64,000 nt of DNA from Euptelea pleiosperma (taxonomy: Eukaryota; Streptophyta; Magnoliopsida; Ranunculales; Eupteleaceae). The DNA lies in the NCBI GenBank assembly GCA_035048495.1, contig CM068547.1, positions 18,979,913 to 19,043,912 on the forward strand. The letters are read 5' to 3'. This document shows positions 1-10,094 of this stretch, in pieces; the first letter of the stretch is position 1; each line of letters starts with the position of its first letter. A model generated the notes under the pieces. The model worked only from the letters and a program-made list of their open reading frames with translations. It was not told the DNA's origin and searched no databases. A program made the position numbers and the translations under genes.

Positions 1-1041
1 AATAATAATGTTTGTAGAAACATCTTTACATGCATAACATTCATATTTTTGCATTTTAAAACTAAAAATAAGAACATTTAAGCCCTATTAATATCTTAGA
101 AAGCGAATACATAAAACGGATGAAAAACGCATATATCTCATTTAAAATGAATTTGAGCATGACTTCATCCAACTAAATAGATTACACATGTCTTCATCTA
201 TCGTAATTTCATACTTTTAAGATTACAAGAAATTATCAATGCATTTACACATTTTATGTGGAAAATACAAGAATTTGGATTTTTCCTTGCTAAAATTTAA
301 CAGATAACAAGAATAACATTTTCAGACATTTTCCCCAAAAATAATAGAATTTTCTAGAATTTTTCTACAATATTCTGTGAATTTTCTACTATTTCAAAAA
401 TAAAATAATATTTATAAATAAATAATAATTAATCAATTAAATAAATAAATAAATAAATAATTAATTAATTAAATAAATAAAGGCATAAAGTAAATAATTA
501 TGTACTTACAAGTTAATACGCTAGAATCCCAAATCCTTGAACCTCGTACGATGCGAATCTCAAGGTAGCGCGTATCTCGAGGCAGTAGGCCCCACAAAAA
601 CTTTCAAAGGACCTCCTGAATATTTTCAGGAATTTCTAAGAATTTTCTAGAATTTCTTCTAGTTGAGAGATTTTTTTGCAAATATTCTTACCTCAGGGGT
701 TAGAATGCAAATATCCAAATTGATGTAATTTTCTCAAGACATGGCCTTGTATTTATAGAGGTTGAAAACTCAGAACTTTTCATTCCTATTCGATGTGGGA
801 CTATAATTTTAAAAATTGTCTTTTTTTTTTAAATTTTATATTTTTGATATCAAACTATAGCATGTAAAAACTTAAAATGTTGCCCAGAACTAAACACAAT
901 AACTTTTGACTCGCACGTCCGATTTGGACAAACTTGATACCGATAGAAAGCTATTGTTGAGACCTTTAAAATGGCATACATATAATGTTCAAAGTATTAT
1001 AAAAAATCTACTATAATATTGCTAGAAATAGGGTCATTACA
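1..1041 (-). repeat. Tekay 3' LTR, partial
   Basis: Matches the last ~1 kb of the LTR at 10095-12140 over its whole length (position 1 corresponds to about 11130), with scattered substitutions and small indels amounting to a few percent. On the minus strand it begins TGTAATGACCC at 1041. About 1 kb of this LTR lies outside the window. Confidence 0.95.
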
Positions 1042-1057
1042 TCCCACCCTCCTTATA
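1042..1057 (-). promoter_or_regulatory. Tekay polypurine tract
   Basis: Read on the minus strand this is a purine-rich run (AAGGAGGGTGGGA) immediately before the TGTAATGACCC start of the 3' LTR. That is the expected place for plus-strand DNA priming. Just upstream is a short in-frame tail (NFDDEI) seen at the end of Tekay pol. Confidence 0.85.
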
Positions 1058-1086
1058 AGGAATTTCGTCATCGAAATTAGACATGC

Positions 1087-2616
1087 TTAATCCAAGAACA
1101 AATGTGGATACTTCTCTCTGACGTCAGCCTCCAGTTCCCAAGAGGCATCCTCAATGTTGTGGTGTTGGCACAACACCTTCACTAAGGGGATCACTTTAGT
1201 GCGCAACACTTGTTCTTTCGTGGCAAGGATACAGACAGGTTGTTCAACATATGAAACATCCTCTCGGAGCTCTAAAGACTTCCAATCAAGCACGTGAGAT
1301 GGATCCGGCTCATACTTGCGAAGCATCGAGACATGGAATACGTCGTGAACTCCGGCCAACTGAGTAGGCAAAGCTAAGCGATAGGCAACCTCACCAATCC
1401 TATCAAGGACCAAGAAAGGTCCAATGAACCTCGGTGCTAGCTTCCCTTTCTTGCCGAACCTCATCACTCCTCTGACTGGTGATACCTTCAAGAAGACATG
1501 GTCGCCGATGGAGAACTCAAGCTTACGGCGATGCAGATTAGCATAAGACTTCTGCCGACTCTGCGCCGCAAGGAGACGTTCTTGAATGATCCGGATCTTA
1601 TTAGTGGTCTCTTGCACCACCTCGGGACCAAGCAAGCTTCTCTCTCCAACCTCTGCCCAGCACACTGGAGATCTACAAGGCCTTCCGTACAGAGCCTTAT
1701 AGGGTGCCATGCCGATGCTCGACTGATGGCTATTATTGTATGCGAACTCCACAAGCGGCAAGTGATCCTCCCAACTGCCCTTAAAGTCCATTATACAAGC
1801 TCTGAGTAAATCTTCCAAGATTTGATTCACTCGCTCTGTCTGCCCGTCTGTTTGGGGGTGAAAAGCTGAACTAAAATTCAACTTTGTCCCAAAGGCACTC
1901 TGAAAACTCTTCCAGAACTTCGAGGTGAACTTCGGATCTCTATCAGACACAATGGAGACTGGGATACCGTGTAGTTTAACAATCTCTTTGACGTACAATC
2001 TGCTCAAATCATCGACACTGTGAGTGGCTCTGACAGCCAAGAAATGAGCAGACTTCGTCAATCTGTCCACGATTACCCAAATGGAGTCATGGTTCTGACG
2101 AGTCTTAGGTAGACCCATCACAAAATCCATTGACACATTATCCCACTTCCACTCTGGGATAGGTAGAGGCTGCAGGGTGTCTCCTAGTTTCTGATTCTCT
2201 ACCTTGATCTGCTGACATGTTAGGCATCTCGACACATATTGAGCAATCTCATTCTTCATGTTATTCCACCAAAACTGCCTACGTAAGTCTTGGTACATCT
2301 TAGAGCTGCCTGGATGTATTGTGTAACGAGTACAGTGAGCCTCATCGAGAATCTCCCGTTTCAGGTCATCATTGTCTTCAGGTACCCACAATCTCTCACG
2401 GTACCTTAGACTGCCATCTGAGTGCAAAGTCCACTCTTCCTTCGAGATAGTATGGCGGACGGCATCAGACCCTCCTTTCCCATGCTGTGCCTCTATAATC
2501 CTTCTAACCAAAGAGGGTTCGACTACCAAGTGTGAAACAAGGATCTTGGGATACTGTGTCGAAATTTGAGGTTCACGGTCCCCCTCAGCATTCGGCCATT
2601 CTACCTCCTGGCCCAA
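1087..2616 (-). pseudogene. Tekay integrase with chromodomain-like C-terminus
   Basis: A 509-residue open segment of pol. It carries the zinc-binding HHCC module (His94, His101, Cys131, Cys134), then the catalytic core with Asp164 (SMDFVMG), Asp225 (VSDRDPKF) and Glu261 (GQTERVNQ), spaced as DD35E. The late segment VHDVFHVSMLRKY and the region from about residue 460 (KVIPLVKVL, then SWELE) match the chromodomain-like tail of Tekay chromoviruses, which in this family is thought to steer insertion to heterochromatin. It integrates element cDNA in the nucleus. The ORF is intact but is cut off from RNase H by an in-frame stop at 2638-2640, so it cannot be made as part of the normal polyprotein. 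Confidence 0.92.
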
Positions 2617-2637
2617 AAGGCAAAATATAGTCCCACT

Positions 2638-3144
2638 CTATTTTCGGCTCAGTGCATCTGCCACGACATTGGCCTTGCCTGGGTGGTATTGGAGAGTGAA
2701 GTCATAGTCCTTCAGGAACTCCATCCATCGTCCTTGCCTCATGTTCAGCTCCCTCTGAGTGAAAATGTATTTCAAGCACTTGTGATCAGAGTAAAGCTCG
2801 AATTTCTCGCCGTAGAGGTAATGACGCCAAATCTTGAATGCAAAGACAACTGCTGCAAGCTCAAGGTCGTGGGTAGGGTAATTTTGCTCATGAATCTTCA
2901 ACTGTCTCGAAACATAAGCGATCACCTTCCCATTCTGCATCAAGACATAACCTAGTCCCTTCAATGATGCATCACTGTAAATGACAAAGCCTCCCTCATC
3001 AGACGGAATTGTCAGAACAGGTGAAGTAGTTAAACGAGTCTTCAGCTCTTCAAAGGCAAAAGAACACTTCTTGTCCCACTCGAACTTTACACCCTTCCGT
3101 GTGAGGTGTGTAAAACGGGGTAGCAATGCTGGAGAATCCATCAA
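2638..3144 (-). pseudogene. Tekay RNase H domain
   Basis: Continuation of pol after a frameshift near 3117. The segment [13 protein letters not shown] carries the first catalytic Asp, [19 protein letters not shown] the Glu, and [12 protein letters not shown] the next Asp; it ends at DALSRK, the usual RNase H/integrase boundary of Ty3 elements. The enzyme degrades the RNA strand of the RNA:DNA hybrid during reverse transcription. A TAG stop follows directly; the integrase ORF resumes in the same frame 21 bases later, so one substitution accounts for the break. Confidence 0.9.
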
Positions 3145-4867
3145 TGAACCTCCAATAGTAGCCCGCCAAACCTAGGAAACTTTGAATTTCAGTAACACTG
3201 CTCGGCGGCTCCCAGTTCAACACTGCTTCAACCTTCGACGGATCAACTGGGATTCCCTCCCCAGAAATAACATGACCCAAGAACTTTACATCCTCTTGCC
3301 AGAATTCACATTTACTGAACTTGGCATAGAGTCGATGATCTCTCAACGTCTGTAGGGCTAGTCGCAGATGCTGCTCGTGCTCTTCTTGAGTCCGTGAGTA
3401 GATCAGGATATCATCAATAAAGACGATGATGGACTGATCGAGGTACAATTGGAAGATCCGGTTCATCAGATCCATGAATGCAGCTGGAGCATTCGTCAAT
3501 CCGAATGGCATGACTAGAAATAGAAATTCATAATGGCCATACCGTGTTTGAAATGCTGTCTTCGAGATATCCTCATCTTTCACTCTGAGCTGATGATACC
3601 CAGACCTCAAGTCTATCTTCGAAAAGTAATGGGCTCCCCTCAAGTGGTCAAACAGATCATCAATCCACGGCAAAGGGTATTTATTCTTCACTGTGACCTT
3701 GTTGATTTGTCTGTAGTCGATGCACATCCTTAGGGAACCGTCTTTCTTCTTCACGAACAGGACCGGAGCGCCCCAAGGGGAAACACTTGGTCTTACGAAA
3801 CCCTTAGTTCCTAAGTCTTCCACCTGAACCTTCAGTTCCTTGAGCTCTGCAGGTGCCATTCTGTATGGCGCCTTAGAAATAGATGAAGTCCCTGGCATAA
3901 GCTCAATGGAAAACTCAACTTCTCTCTTTGGAGGCAATACTGGTAGTTCCTCTGGAAAGATATCCATGAACTCACTAACTACAGGAATCTGCTCCACCTG
4001 TACCCTTTTGCTCTCTTCCCCCTCTAGAAAGGCAAGGAAACTACTACAATCGGCCCGGCGTTTCTTATATACACGTAAAGCCGATATTATTGATGCATGG
4101 GGTGATAATTTTGCACCCACAAACTGAAAAGGAGACTGTCCCGGTATCTGGAACGTCACCCTTTTCGCATAACAATCCACTATTGCATGATATGCTGACA
4201 GCCAGTCCATCCCGAGAATAACGTCAAAATCCGTCATCTCTAATAGGATCAAGTCAGCAGTCTTATCATGATCCCCTATCCGAATCAAACAATTCTTACA
4301 CATTTGATCTACAATACAATTCCATCCTAGAGGTGTAGATATAGTAAGCGTAAAATCTAATGACTCGAATTCAAAGCCTAAAGCATATGCAAACGTAATA
4401 GATACAAAAGAATGGGTAGAATCCGAATCAATCAACACTTTAGCATACAAGTGTGAGATCAGAAGAGTACCTTCTACTACATTCTTGGATGCACTCGCAT
4501 CCTGCTGTGTAATGGCAAAGACTCGCCCCGGTATATTCGGCCTCTGAGTATTGCCTATAGGCTTTTGATATAGTGTACGAGGGCAGTGTCTCTGTAAGTG
4601 TCCTACACCATTGCAGTTGTAACAACGCCTATCTGCTTGCACAATCTGATTAGGAGGGACGGAGTTGATCCGGTGTGCAGCAATGGTAGGAACAGATAAC
4701 TTCGGCTTCTTAGTTGAATCCGAATATCTCTGGGGAGCAGTAGGTGCAACTCGACCATTTCCCTTAGGATCTGTGCGATCCTTCAGGAAATCGTTGGTAT
4801 CCTTCTCTAGCGCCAATGCCATTTCTACGGTGGTGGCATACACATGAATCAACTGACCCACAATCAT
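3050..4867 (-). pseudogene. Tekay gag C-terminus, protease and reverse transcriptase
   Basis: A 605-residue open segment. Residues 82-95 form a CCHC zinc knuckle ([14 protein letters not shown]) of gag. The aspartic protease site reads [10 protein letters not shown] near residues 146-153; the expected DSG is DSD, so the Gly that normally follows the catalytic Asp is replaced. The RT follows with [29 protein letters not shown] and the catalytic FIDDIL. The C-terminus goes out of frame near 3117, apparently by a one-base change in the run aaaacgggg, and the RNase H domain continues in another frame. A stop at 4883-4885 separates it from the upstream gag part in the same frame. Non-functional as it stands. 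Confidence 0.92.
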
Positions 4868-4882
4868 CCTCCTAATTCCAGA

Positions 4883-5424
4883 CTAGAGGCCCGCCTGAAA
4901 TCTCTTCGCCTTTTTCTCTTCTGTCGAGATGATGTGTGGTGCATAAGTTGCCAAATGATCAAACTGGGTCACAGTCATGGAACCCTGCTCGAGGGCCAAA
5001 AAGTCTGCCTCGAGCTGATCTCGGACAGAAACGGGGAAGTACTTCTCCAGAAATAGTCCCCTAAACTCTTCCCATGTGAGGACCACATCGTCTCTCACAG
5101 AACGCCCCATGTCCCACCAAGTCATAGCATCGCCCTTCAACATAAAGGTGGCCAACTCCACCTTACGATCCTCAGGGCATCTCATAGCCCGAAAAATCCT
5201 ATCTACCTCGCGTAACCACCCCTCGGCTTCCATTGGTTTAGGAAGACCTCTGAACTCCGGCGCTCGTAGTCGTTGGAACTCTCGCAAACTATCGTCCGGA
5301 CGAGCACGAGCTAGCTCGGGACGAACCTCCTGAACATGCCGGTCCAAGGCAGCAGTGATATGACCCAAAGCCGCGTAAACGCCGGCTAATTGAGCCTCTG
5401 GAGTAGGCGTACGTGAGGTATTCT
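4883..5424 (-). pseudogene. Tekay gag (capsid) interrupted by a copia element
   Basis: Retrotransposon gag domain: FRGLPKPMEAEGWLREVDRI, then KVELATFMLKGDAMTWW and WEEFRGLFLEKYFP, typical of the Ty3 capsid. The frame is open from 5424 down to a TAG at 4883-4885, after which the same frame carries on. The true start codon is not in this block: a copia element cuts gag at 5424, and the remaining N-terminal codons, with the ATG at 9872-9870, lie on its far side. The capsid packages element RNA in the cytoplasm. Confidence 0.9.
5420..5424. repeat. Target-site duplication ATTCT, left copy
   Basis: ATTCT here and at 9843-9847 flanks the copia element exactly. The 5-bp length is normal for LTR retrotransposon integration and fixes the element ends. 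Confidence 0.95.
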
Positions 5425-5635
5425 TGTTGTCAGGGACCTACTTGTAATATCTTATATTCTACAGGGGGGCTCTTGTAATATTGTAAAACTTCACTTAATA
5501 TATATATTGGGTGAAATCGTGTAGGCTATTCTAAGCTCTACACGATTTCTCCTCTTCCCCCAATTCTCTTCTCCTCTCCTCTCTTCCATCTCTAACCCTA
5601 ATATCTTATTCTGGTTACGATCCAAGATTACAACA
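5425..5635 (+). repeat. Copia 5' LTR
   Basis: Starts TGTTGTCAGGG and ends TTACAACA. An AT run (ttaatatatatatt, about 5495-5508) may be the TATA box of the element promoter; that role is inferred from position only. Confidence 0.94.
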
Positions 5636-5647
5636 TGGTATCAGAGC
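5636..5647 (+). promoter_or_regulatory. Copia primer-binding site (initiator-Met tRNA)
   Basis: TGGTATCAGAGC directly after the CA of the 5' LTR. This 12-mer is complementary to the 3' end of plant initiator methionine tRNA, the usual copia minus-strand primer. Confidence 0.94.
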
Positions 5648-6206
5648 ATGATTATGTAACCATGGTTCAATCCTAGAGGTCTGAAGAACCCTAGGGATTG
5701 CGAAATTCGATGCGAAGGGCTTTCCAAAGGAGATCATCTCCCATGGATAGCCGTAGGCTTTAGAAGAGTCTGAAACCCTAGCCGCCCACTCCAAAAGGTT
5801 GGAGAAGTTCTCCCAGGCCTAGCCGCCCACTCCAAAAGCTTGGAGAAGAGCTATCAGGCATAGCCGCCCACTCCAGAAGCCTGAAGAAGAGCCACCAAGC
5901 CTAGCCGCCTCTTCCAAAAGGTCAGAGAAGACCCTCTGGACCTAGCCGCAGGTCTCAGAGGAGTCCAGAACCTCTCCCTAGTGCTACCGCACCTATCCCG
6001 GAACCTTTTTAGGTCCCCGGAACCATTCACAAGTTTCCCGCGGGTGGTTTTTTCTCCAATAGAAAATCTATAAAGGAGTTGTTCCAAAAAGGCCTGAATC
6101 CTACGAGCAACGTGAGCAGGAGGCTTTAAAAATAAAAAGAAGGTGATTTGCACCTCCGCAGCAGCAGTTCGGGTGATTTCTTATCAGAAAAGTCTTCTCT
6201 ATTACT
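5648..6206 (+). other. Copia leader with a short tandem motif
   Basis: Untranslated leader between the primer site and the gag start. It holds about four to five imperfect copies of a roughly 53-bp unit containing CCTAGCCGCCCACTCCAAAAG (split as CCTAGCCGCC and CACTCCAAAAG) between 5770 and 5950. No coding potential recognised. Confidence 0.6.
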
Positions 6207-6484
6207 ATGAGTACATCTGAGGAGTCATCTTCTGCCAAGTCAGAGATCATTGTTGCCCCACCCAGTCTGGGAAGTCATGGTGATCACAGCCCGGGCCTAC
6301 AGATCACTACGGTGAAACTCGACGGGACCAATTACCTCGCATGGTCTCAATCTGCCAAGATGTACTTTACCGGACGAGGCAAAGCCGGTTATATCACTGG
6401 ACGCGTCACTGCACCTGATTCCTCCGATGCCACGTTTGAGAAGTGGGAAGCGGAAAACTCGATGGTCATGTCATGGTTGCTTCT
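6207..6484 (+). pseudogene. Copia gag N-terminus, truncated by deletion
   Basis: Begins MSTSEESSSAKSEI and carries the copia gag signature PGLQITTVKLDGTNYLAWSQ and GYITGRVTAPD. About 90 codons in, the homology stops and the sequence jumps to text from the protease/pre-integrase junction (SISGKGTI) in another frame. The rest of gag, the zinc knuckle and the protease catalytic site are therefore deleted. ATG 6207 is the natural start by comparison with related copia gags. Confidence 0.85.
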
Positions 6485-7700
6485 CCTCTATCTCAGGGAA
6501 GGGCACTATCTCTGCCACACCTACTTTGTCTTTATCCTCTGTACTTCATGTTCTTAAATTCACCACTAACCTGCTTTCTGTTAGCCATCTTACTAAGAGC
6601 CTAAACTGCAGTGTTACCTTTTTTCCTACGCACTGTGTTTTTCAGGACTTGGAGACGAGGCGGATGATTGGCAGTGGTCGTGAGGATGGTGGATTGTACC
6701 TGCTCGATAGCCAGCCGACTTCATATTCTGTTGCACATCAGTCTAGTGCTAATGTCAGTAGTTCTAGCATTAATAAAGACCTGTTAATGCGATGGCATAG
6801 CAGGCTAGGTCATTTACCGCTTTCAGTCATGAAGAGTCTGTTACCTCAGTTTGTGTCTATTCCATTTTTTGAGTTCAACTGTGAAACTTGTGTACTTGCA
6901 AAACAATGTCGGGTGTCTTTTTCGACCAGTAATAAAAAAAAGTACGTTTCCTTTACAGCTTGTGCACTCTGATGTTTGGAGACCCAATCCCACCACTTCT
7001 ATCTCTGGTTTTCGTTACTTTGTGGTTTTTGTGGATGACTACAGTCGTTACACTTGGATCTACCTTATGAAATCAAAAAATGAGGTGCATACTATCTTTC
7101 AGACCTTCCATAAAATGGTGTGCAATCAATTGGGCACCACCCTAAAAGTCCTACGCACTGACAATGGGGGGGAATACATGTACAGTGGTCTTGCCTCCTA
7201 CTTTGAAGAGTATGGAATTCTTCATTAGACTTCATGTGCCGATACACCTCAACAGAATGGGACCGCTGAGCGAAAGCATCGCCATGTCTTGGAGGTTGCT
7301 AGGGCACTTCTTCTTGGTACTCGGGTACCCAAGGGTTATTGGGCTGACGCTGTGTTGACGGCATCCTACATGATAAATCGGATGCCCTCTCGTGTCTTGG
7401 GGTCGAAGTCTCCCCTTTCACTCATGTTTCCTTCCTGTCCTGTGTTCTCCATTCCACCTAAGGTCTTTGGTTGTGTTTGCTATGTTCACGCCCATCACAG
7501 GAAGGACAAGTTAGATCCGAAAGCCGTTCGATGTGTGTTCCTTGGCTATTCGTCCACTCAGAAGGGATATCGGTGTTTCCATCCCTCTACCCGTCGTCGG
7601 TTTGTTTCTCTAGATGTTACCTTTTTTGAGAGTCTTCCCTTTTTCTCAGTTGATTGGACTTCTCTTCAAGGGGAGCTTGGGAGTATTGACGAGAGTCCGA
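6485..7700 (+). pseudogene. Copia pre-integrase and integrase, frameshifted
   Basis: After the deletion joint comes the post-protease segment (VLHVLKFTTNLLSVSHLTK) and the pre-integrase zinc-binding domain (MRWHSRLGHLPLS, then NCETCVLAKQC). An A8 run near 6937-6945 shifts the frame. The integrase core follows: HSDVW, VVFVDDYSRYTWIY, LRTDNGGEY, then a TAG at 7226-7228 interrupts it just before the Glu-bearing PQQNGTAERKHR. The C-terminal part (VFGCVCYVHAHHRKDKLDP, VFLGYSSTQKGYRC) is intact. Three lesions make it non-functional. Confidence 0.9.
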
Positions 7701-7918
7701 TACTTCCACCGGGGGAGATTCCTCAACCAGTACCCCTTGATTTGCCTGATGAGTCTCCTGTACCCTTGTCCTTATCTCCTACTGACACTGTGCCACAGGA
7801 TCCGCAGCTGAAGACATGCCTGACGACGTCGGAAAGAGAAACAGTCCACCATCCAAGCTCACTGCCAGGAAATCCAACTCGATCCAGGTAATCGTGTCCT
7901 TAGTGATCCTCATGATGT

Positions 7919-8881
7919 ATGTCTGTTGCTCCTTCTACTATCCTTCCCATAGACATTGATGTACCTATTGCTCATCGGAAGGGTGTTCGGAACTGTGTTA
8001 CCAAGCACCCTATCTCTCACTTTGTTTCTTATCAACAGCTCTCACCATCCTACAGGGCATTTGCTACTTCCCTATCCAGTGTCGCTCTGCCATCCGGTGT
8101 CTCAGATGCCCTCAGCCAGCCTCAGTGGAAAGCAGCCATGCTAGAGGAGATGACAGCTCTAGAAAAGAATGGTACTTGGGATTTGGTTCCATTGCCTAGA
8201 GGAAAGAAACCCGTGGGGTGTAAGTGGGTATATATAGTAAAATACAAAGCAGATGGAAGCATCGACAGGTACAAGGCCCGTCTTGTTGCAAAAGGGTATA
8301 CACAGACTTATGGGATTGACTACTAGGAGACGTTTGCTCCTGTGGCCAAGATGAACTCAGTTCGAGTTCTGTTATCTCTCGCGGCAAATTTTTCTTGGCC
8401 CCTCCACCAGTTGGATGTCAAGAATGCCTTCCTCCATGGTGATCTAGAGGAAGAGGTCTACATGACAGGTCCTCCGGGGTTCAGTCCGACTGGGAGTAAG
8501 GAACTTGTGTGCAGACTGAAGAAAGCATTGTATGGGCTTAAACAGTCACCAAGGGCTTGGTTCGAGAGGTTCAGTTCTGCAGTCAAAAAGATTGGCTACT
8601 CGCAGAGTCAGGCGGACCACACTTTCTTCATTAAGAGAAGTCAAGGTCGTCTTACTGCTCTTATTGTGTATGTGGATGATATCGTGGTCACAGGAGATGA
8701 CTCAGATGAGGTTTGCAGATTGAAAAAATACCTCGGCACAGAGTTCGAAATCAAGGATCTGGGAACCTTGAGATACTTTCTAGGCATTGAGTTGCTAGGT
8801 CAAAGCAGGGTGTGTTTATCTCATAGAGAAAGTATGTACTTGATCTCCTTCGAGAGTCAGGAAACTTGGGAGCTAAACTAG
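7919..8881 (+). pseudogene. Copia reverse transcriptase
   Basis: Copia [42 protein letters not shown], then a TAG at 8324-8326 within the conserved GIDYxETFAPV segment. The frame continues through LDVKNAFLHGDLEEEVYM and the catalytic YVDDIVVTGDD. A small indel near 8825 moves the connection to RNase H into another frame. Copies element RNA into cDNA in the virus-like particle; here disabled. Confidence 0.93.
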
Positions 8882-9624
8882 CCGATACGCCTATAGAGCA
8901 GCAACATCGGCTGAATCCTGTTGATGGGGATCCCATTGCTAATGCAGGCCAGTTCCAGAGACTTGTTGGGCGTCTCATCTACCTTTCGCTGACACGACCA
9001 GATATTGCATACGCAGTCAGTGTCATCAGTCAGTTCATGCATGCCCTTCGCTCTCCACATCTTGAGGCAGCACACCGAGTGTTACTCTATCTTAAGGGGG
9101 CTCTAGGGAAGGGTCTCCTGTTTAGTAAGAATGGACACCTGCGAGTTGAAGCTTATACAGACGCTGACTGGGCAGGTTCAGTCACTGACAGACGTTCCAC
9201 ATCAGGGTATTGCACGTATGTGGGAGGTAATCTAGTGTCTTGGCGCAGCGAGAAGCAACCAGTTGTCGCCCACTCCAGTGCTGAAGCAGAGTACCGTTCT
9301 ATGGCTCATGGTGTATGTGAGCTTCTATGGTTGAAGACTATGCTCAGTGAGCTCGGATATCCTGTCAAAGGGTCTATGCAACTGTATTGTGACAATAAAG
9401 CAGCCATGAACATTGCTCATAATCCAGTTCAACACGACAGGACAAAGCACATTGAGTTAGACCGTCACTTCATCAAAGAGAAACTTGATCAGGGACTTAT
9501 TTGCACACCATATGTCCATACTACTGATCAAGTTGCAGATGTGTTAACTAAAGGTGTTACTAAAGGGATCTTAGAGCACCTGTTATTTAAGTTGGGCATG
9601 ATAGATATCTTCGCACCAGCTTGA
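8833..9624 (+). pseudogene. Copia RNase H and pol C-terminus
   Basis: Open block ending at the natural pol stop. It has YLSLTRPDIAYAVSVISQFM (RT connection), then RNase H with EAYTDADWAGS, SWRSEKQPVVAHSSAEAEYR, LYCDNKAAMNIA and the terminal DQVADVLTKGV. These match the copia RNase H catalytic residues in order. The domain itself looks intact; it is separated from RT by the frameshift near 8825. Confidence 0.92.
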
Positions 9625-9631
9625 GGGGGAG
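9621..9631 (+). promoter_or_regulatory. Copia polypurine tract
   Basis: TTGAGGGGGAG directly upstream of the 3' LTR start at 9632; overlaps the end of pol, as in most plant copia elements. Confidence 0.9.
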
Positions 9632-9842
9632 TGTTGTCAGGGACCTACTTGTAATATTTTATATTCTACAGGGGGGCCTTTGTAATATTGTATAACTTCA
9701 CTTAATATATATATTGGGTGAAATCGTGTAGGCTATTCTAAGCTCTACACGATTTCTCCTCTTCCCTCAATTCTCTTCTCCTCTCCTCTCTTCCATCTCT
9801 AACCCTAATCTCTTATTCTGGTTACGATCCAAGATTACAACA
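9632..9842 (+). repeat. Copia 3' LTR and right target duplication
   Basis: 211 bp, same termini as the 5' LTR, six mismatches between them by eye. Followed directly by the second ATTCT (9843-9847). Confidence 0.95.
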
Positions 9843-9847
9843 ATTCT

Positions 9848-10079
9848 TACCTCTTCCTCTTCCACTTCTCATTGCCTTTATAACAAAAGGACGAGTTAGG
9901 GACGTGCACAATAAATAGTTTTAAAAAAATAACAAGGAATCGTATTATGATATTCTTTATCTTGTTAGTTCTTATTCAAAAAACTTGTTTATGATCTTTA
10001 ATTAATTAACATGTGATTGGATGAAAATATATTATTCTATTTGGCTAATTACTATGCTTCCGAGGACTAGTAACCTAAA
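9848..10079 (-). pseudogene. Tekay gag start and leader
   Basis: The far side of the copia insertion. On the minus strand the gag start codon is at 9872-9870, followed by a basic stretch (RSGRGRGK) that is typical for Tekay gag and reads into the copia insertion point. The remaining ~200 bases up to the primer site are the untranslated leader, AT-rich and without other recognised content. Confidence 0.8.
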
Positions 10080-10091
10080 GCTCTGATACCA
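10080..10091 (-). promoter_or_regulatory. Tekay primer-binding site (initiator-Met tRNA)
   Basis: On the minus strand TGGTATCAGAGC lies three bases after the LTR end (GACATGACA). Same tRNA primer as the copia elements here. Confidence 0.92.
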
Positions 10092-10094
10092 AGC

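Larger units (their letters stand above)
5425..9842 (+). mobile_element. Ty1/copia element inserted in Tekay gag
   Basis: 4418 bp with two 211-bp LTRs (5425-5635, 9632-9842) that start TGTTG and end CAACA, a perfect terminal inverted repeat. A primer site follows the 5' LTR and a purine tract precedes the 3' LTR. I count six differences between the LTRs (about 2.8%). Internal domains run gag, integrase, RT, RNase H in copia order, but a deletion near 6484 removes most of gag, the zinc knuckle and the protease active site, and stops and frameshifts break pol. It is a defective copy that inserted after the Tekay element. Confidence 0.96.
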
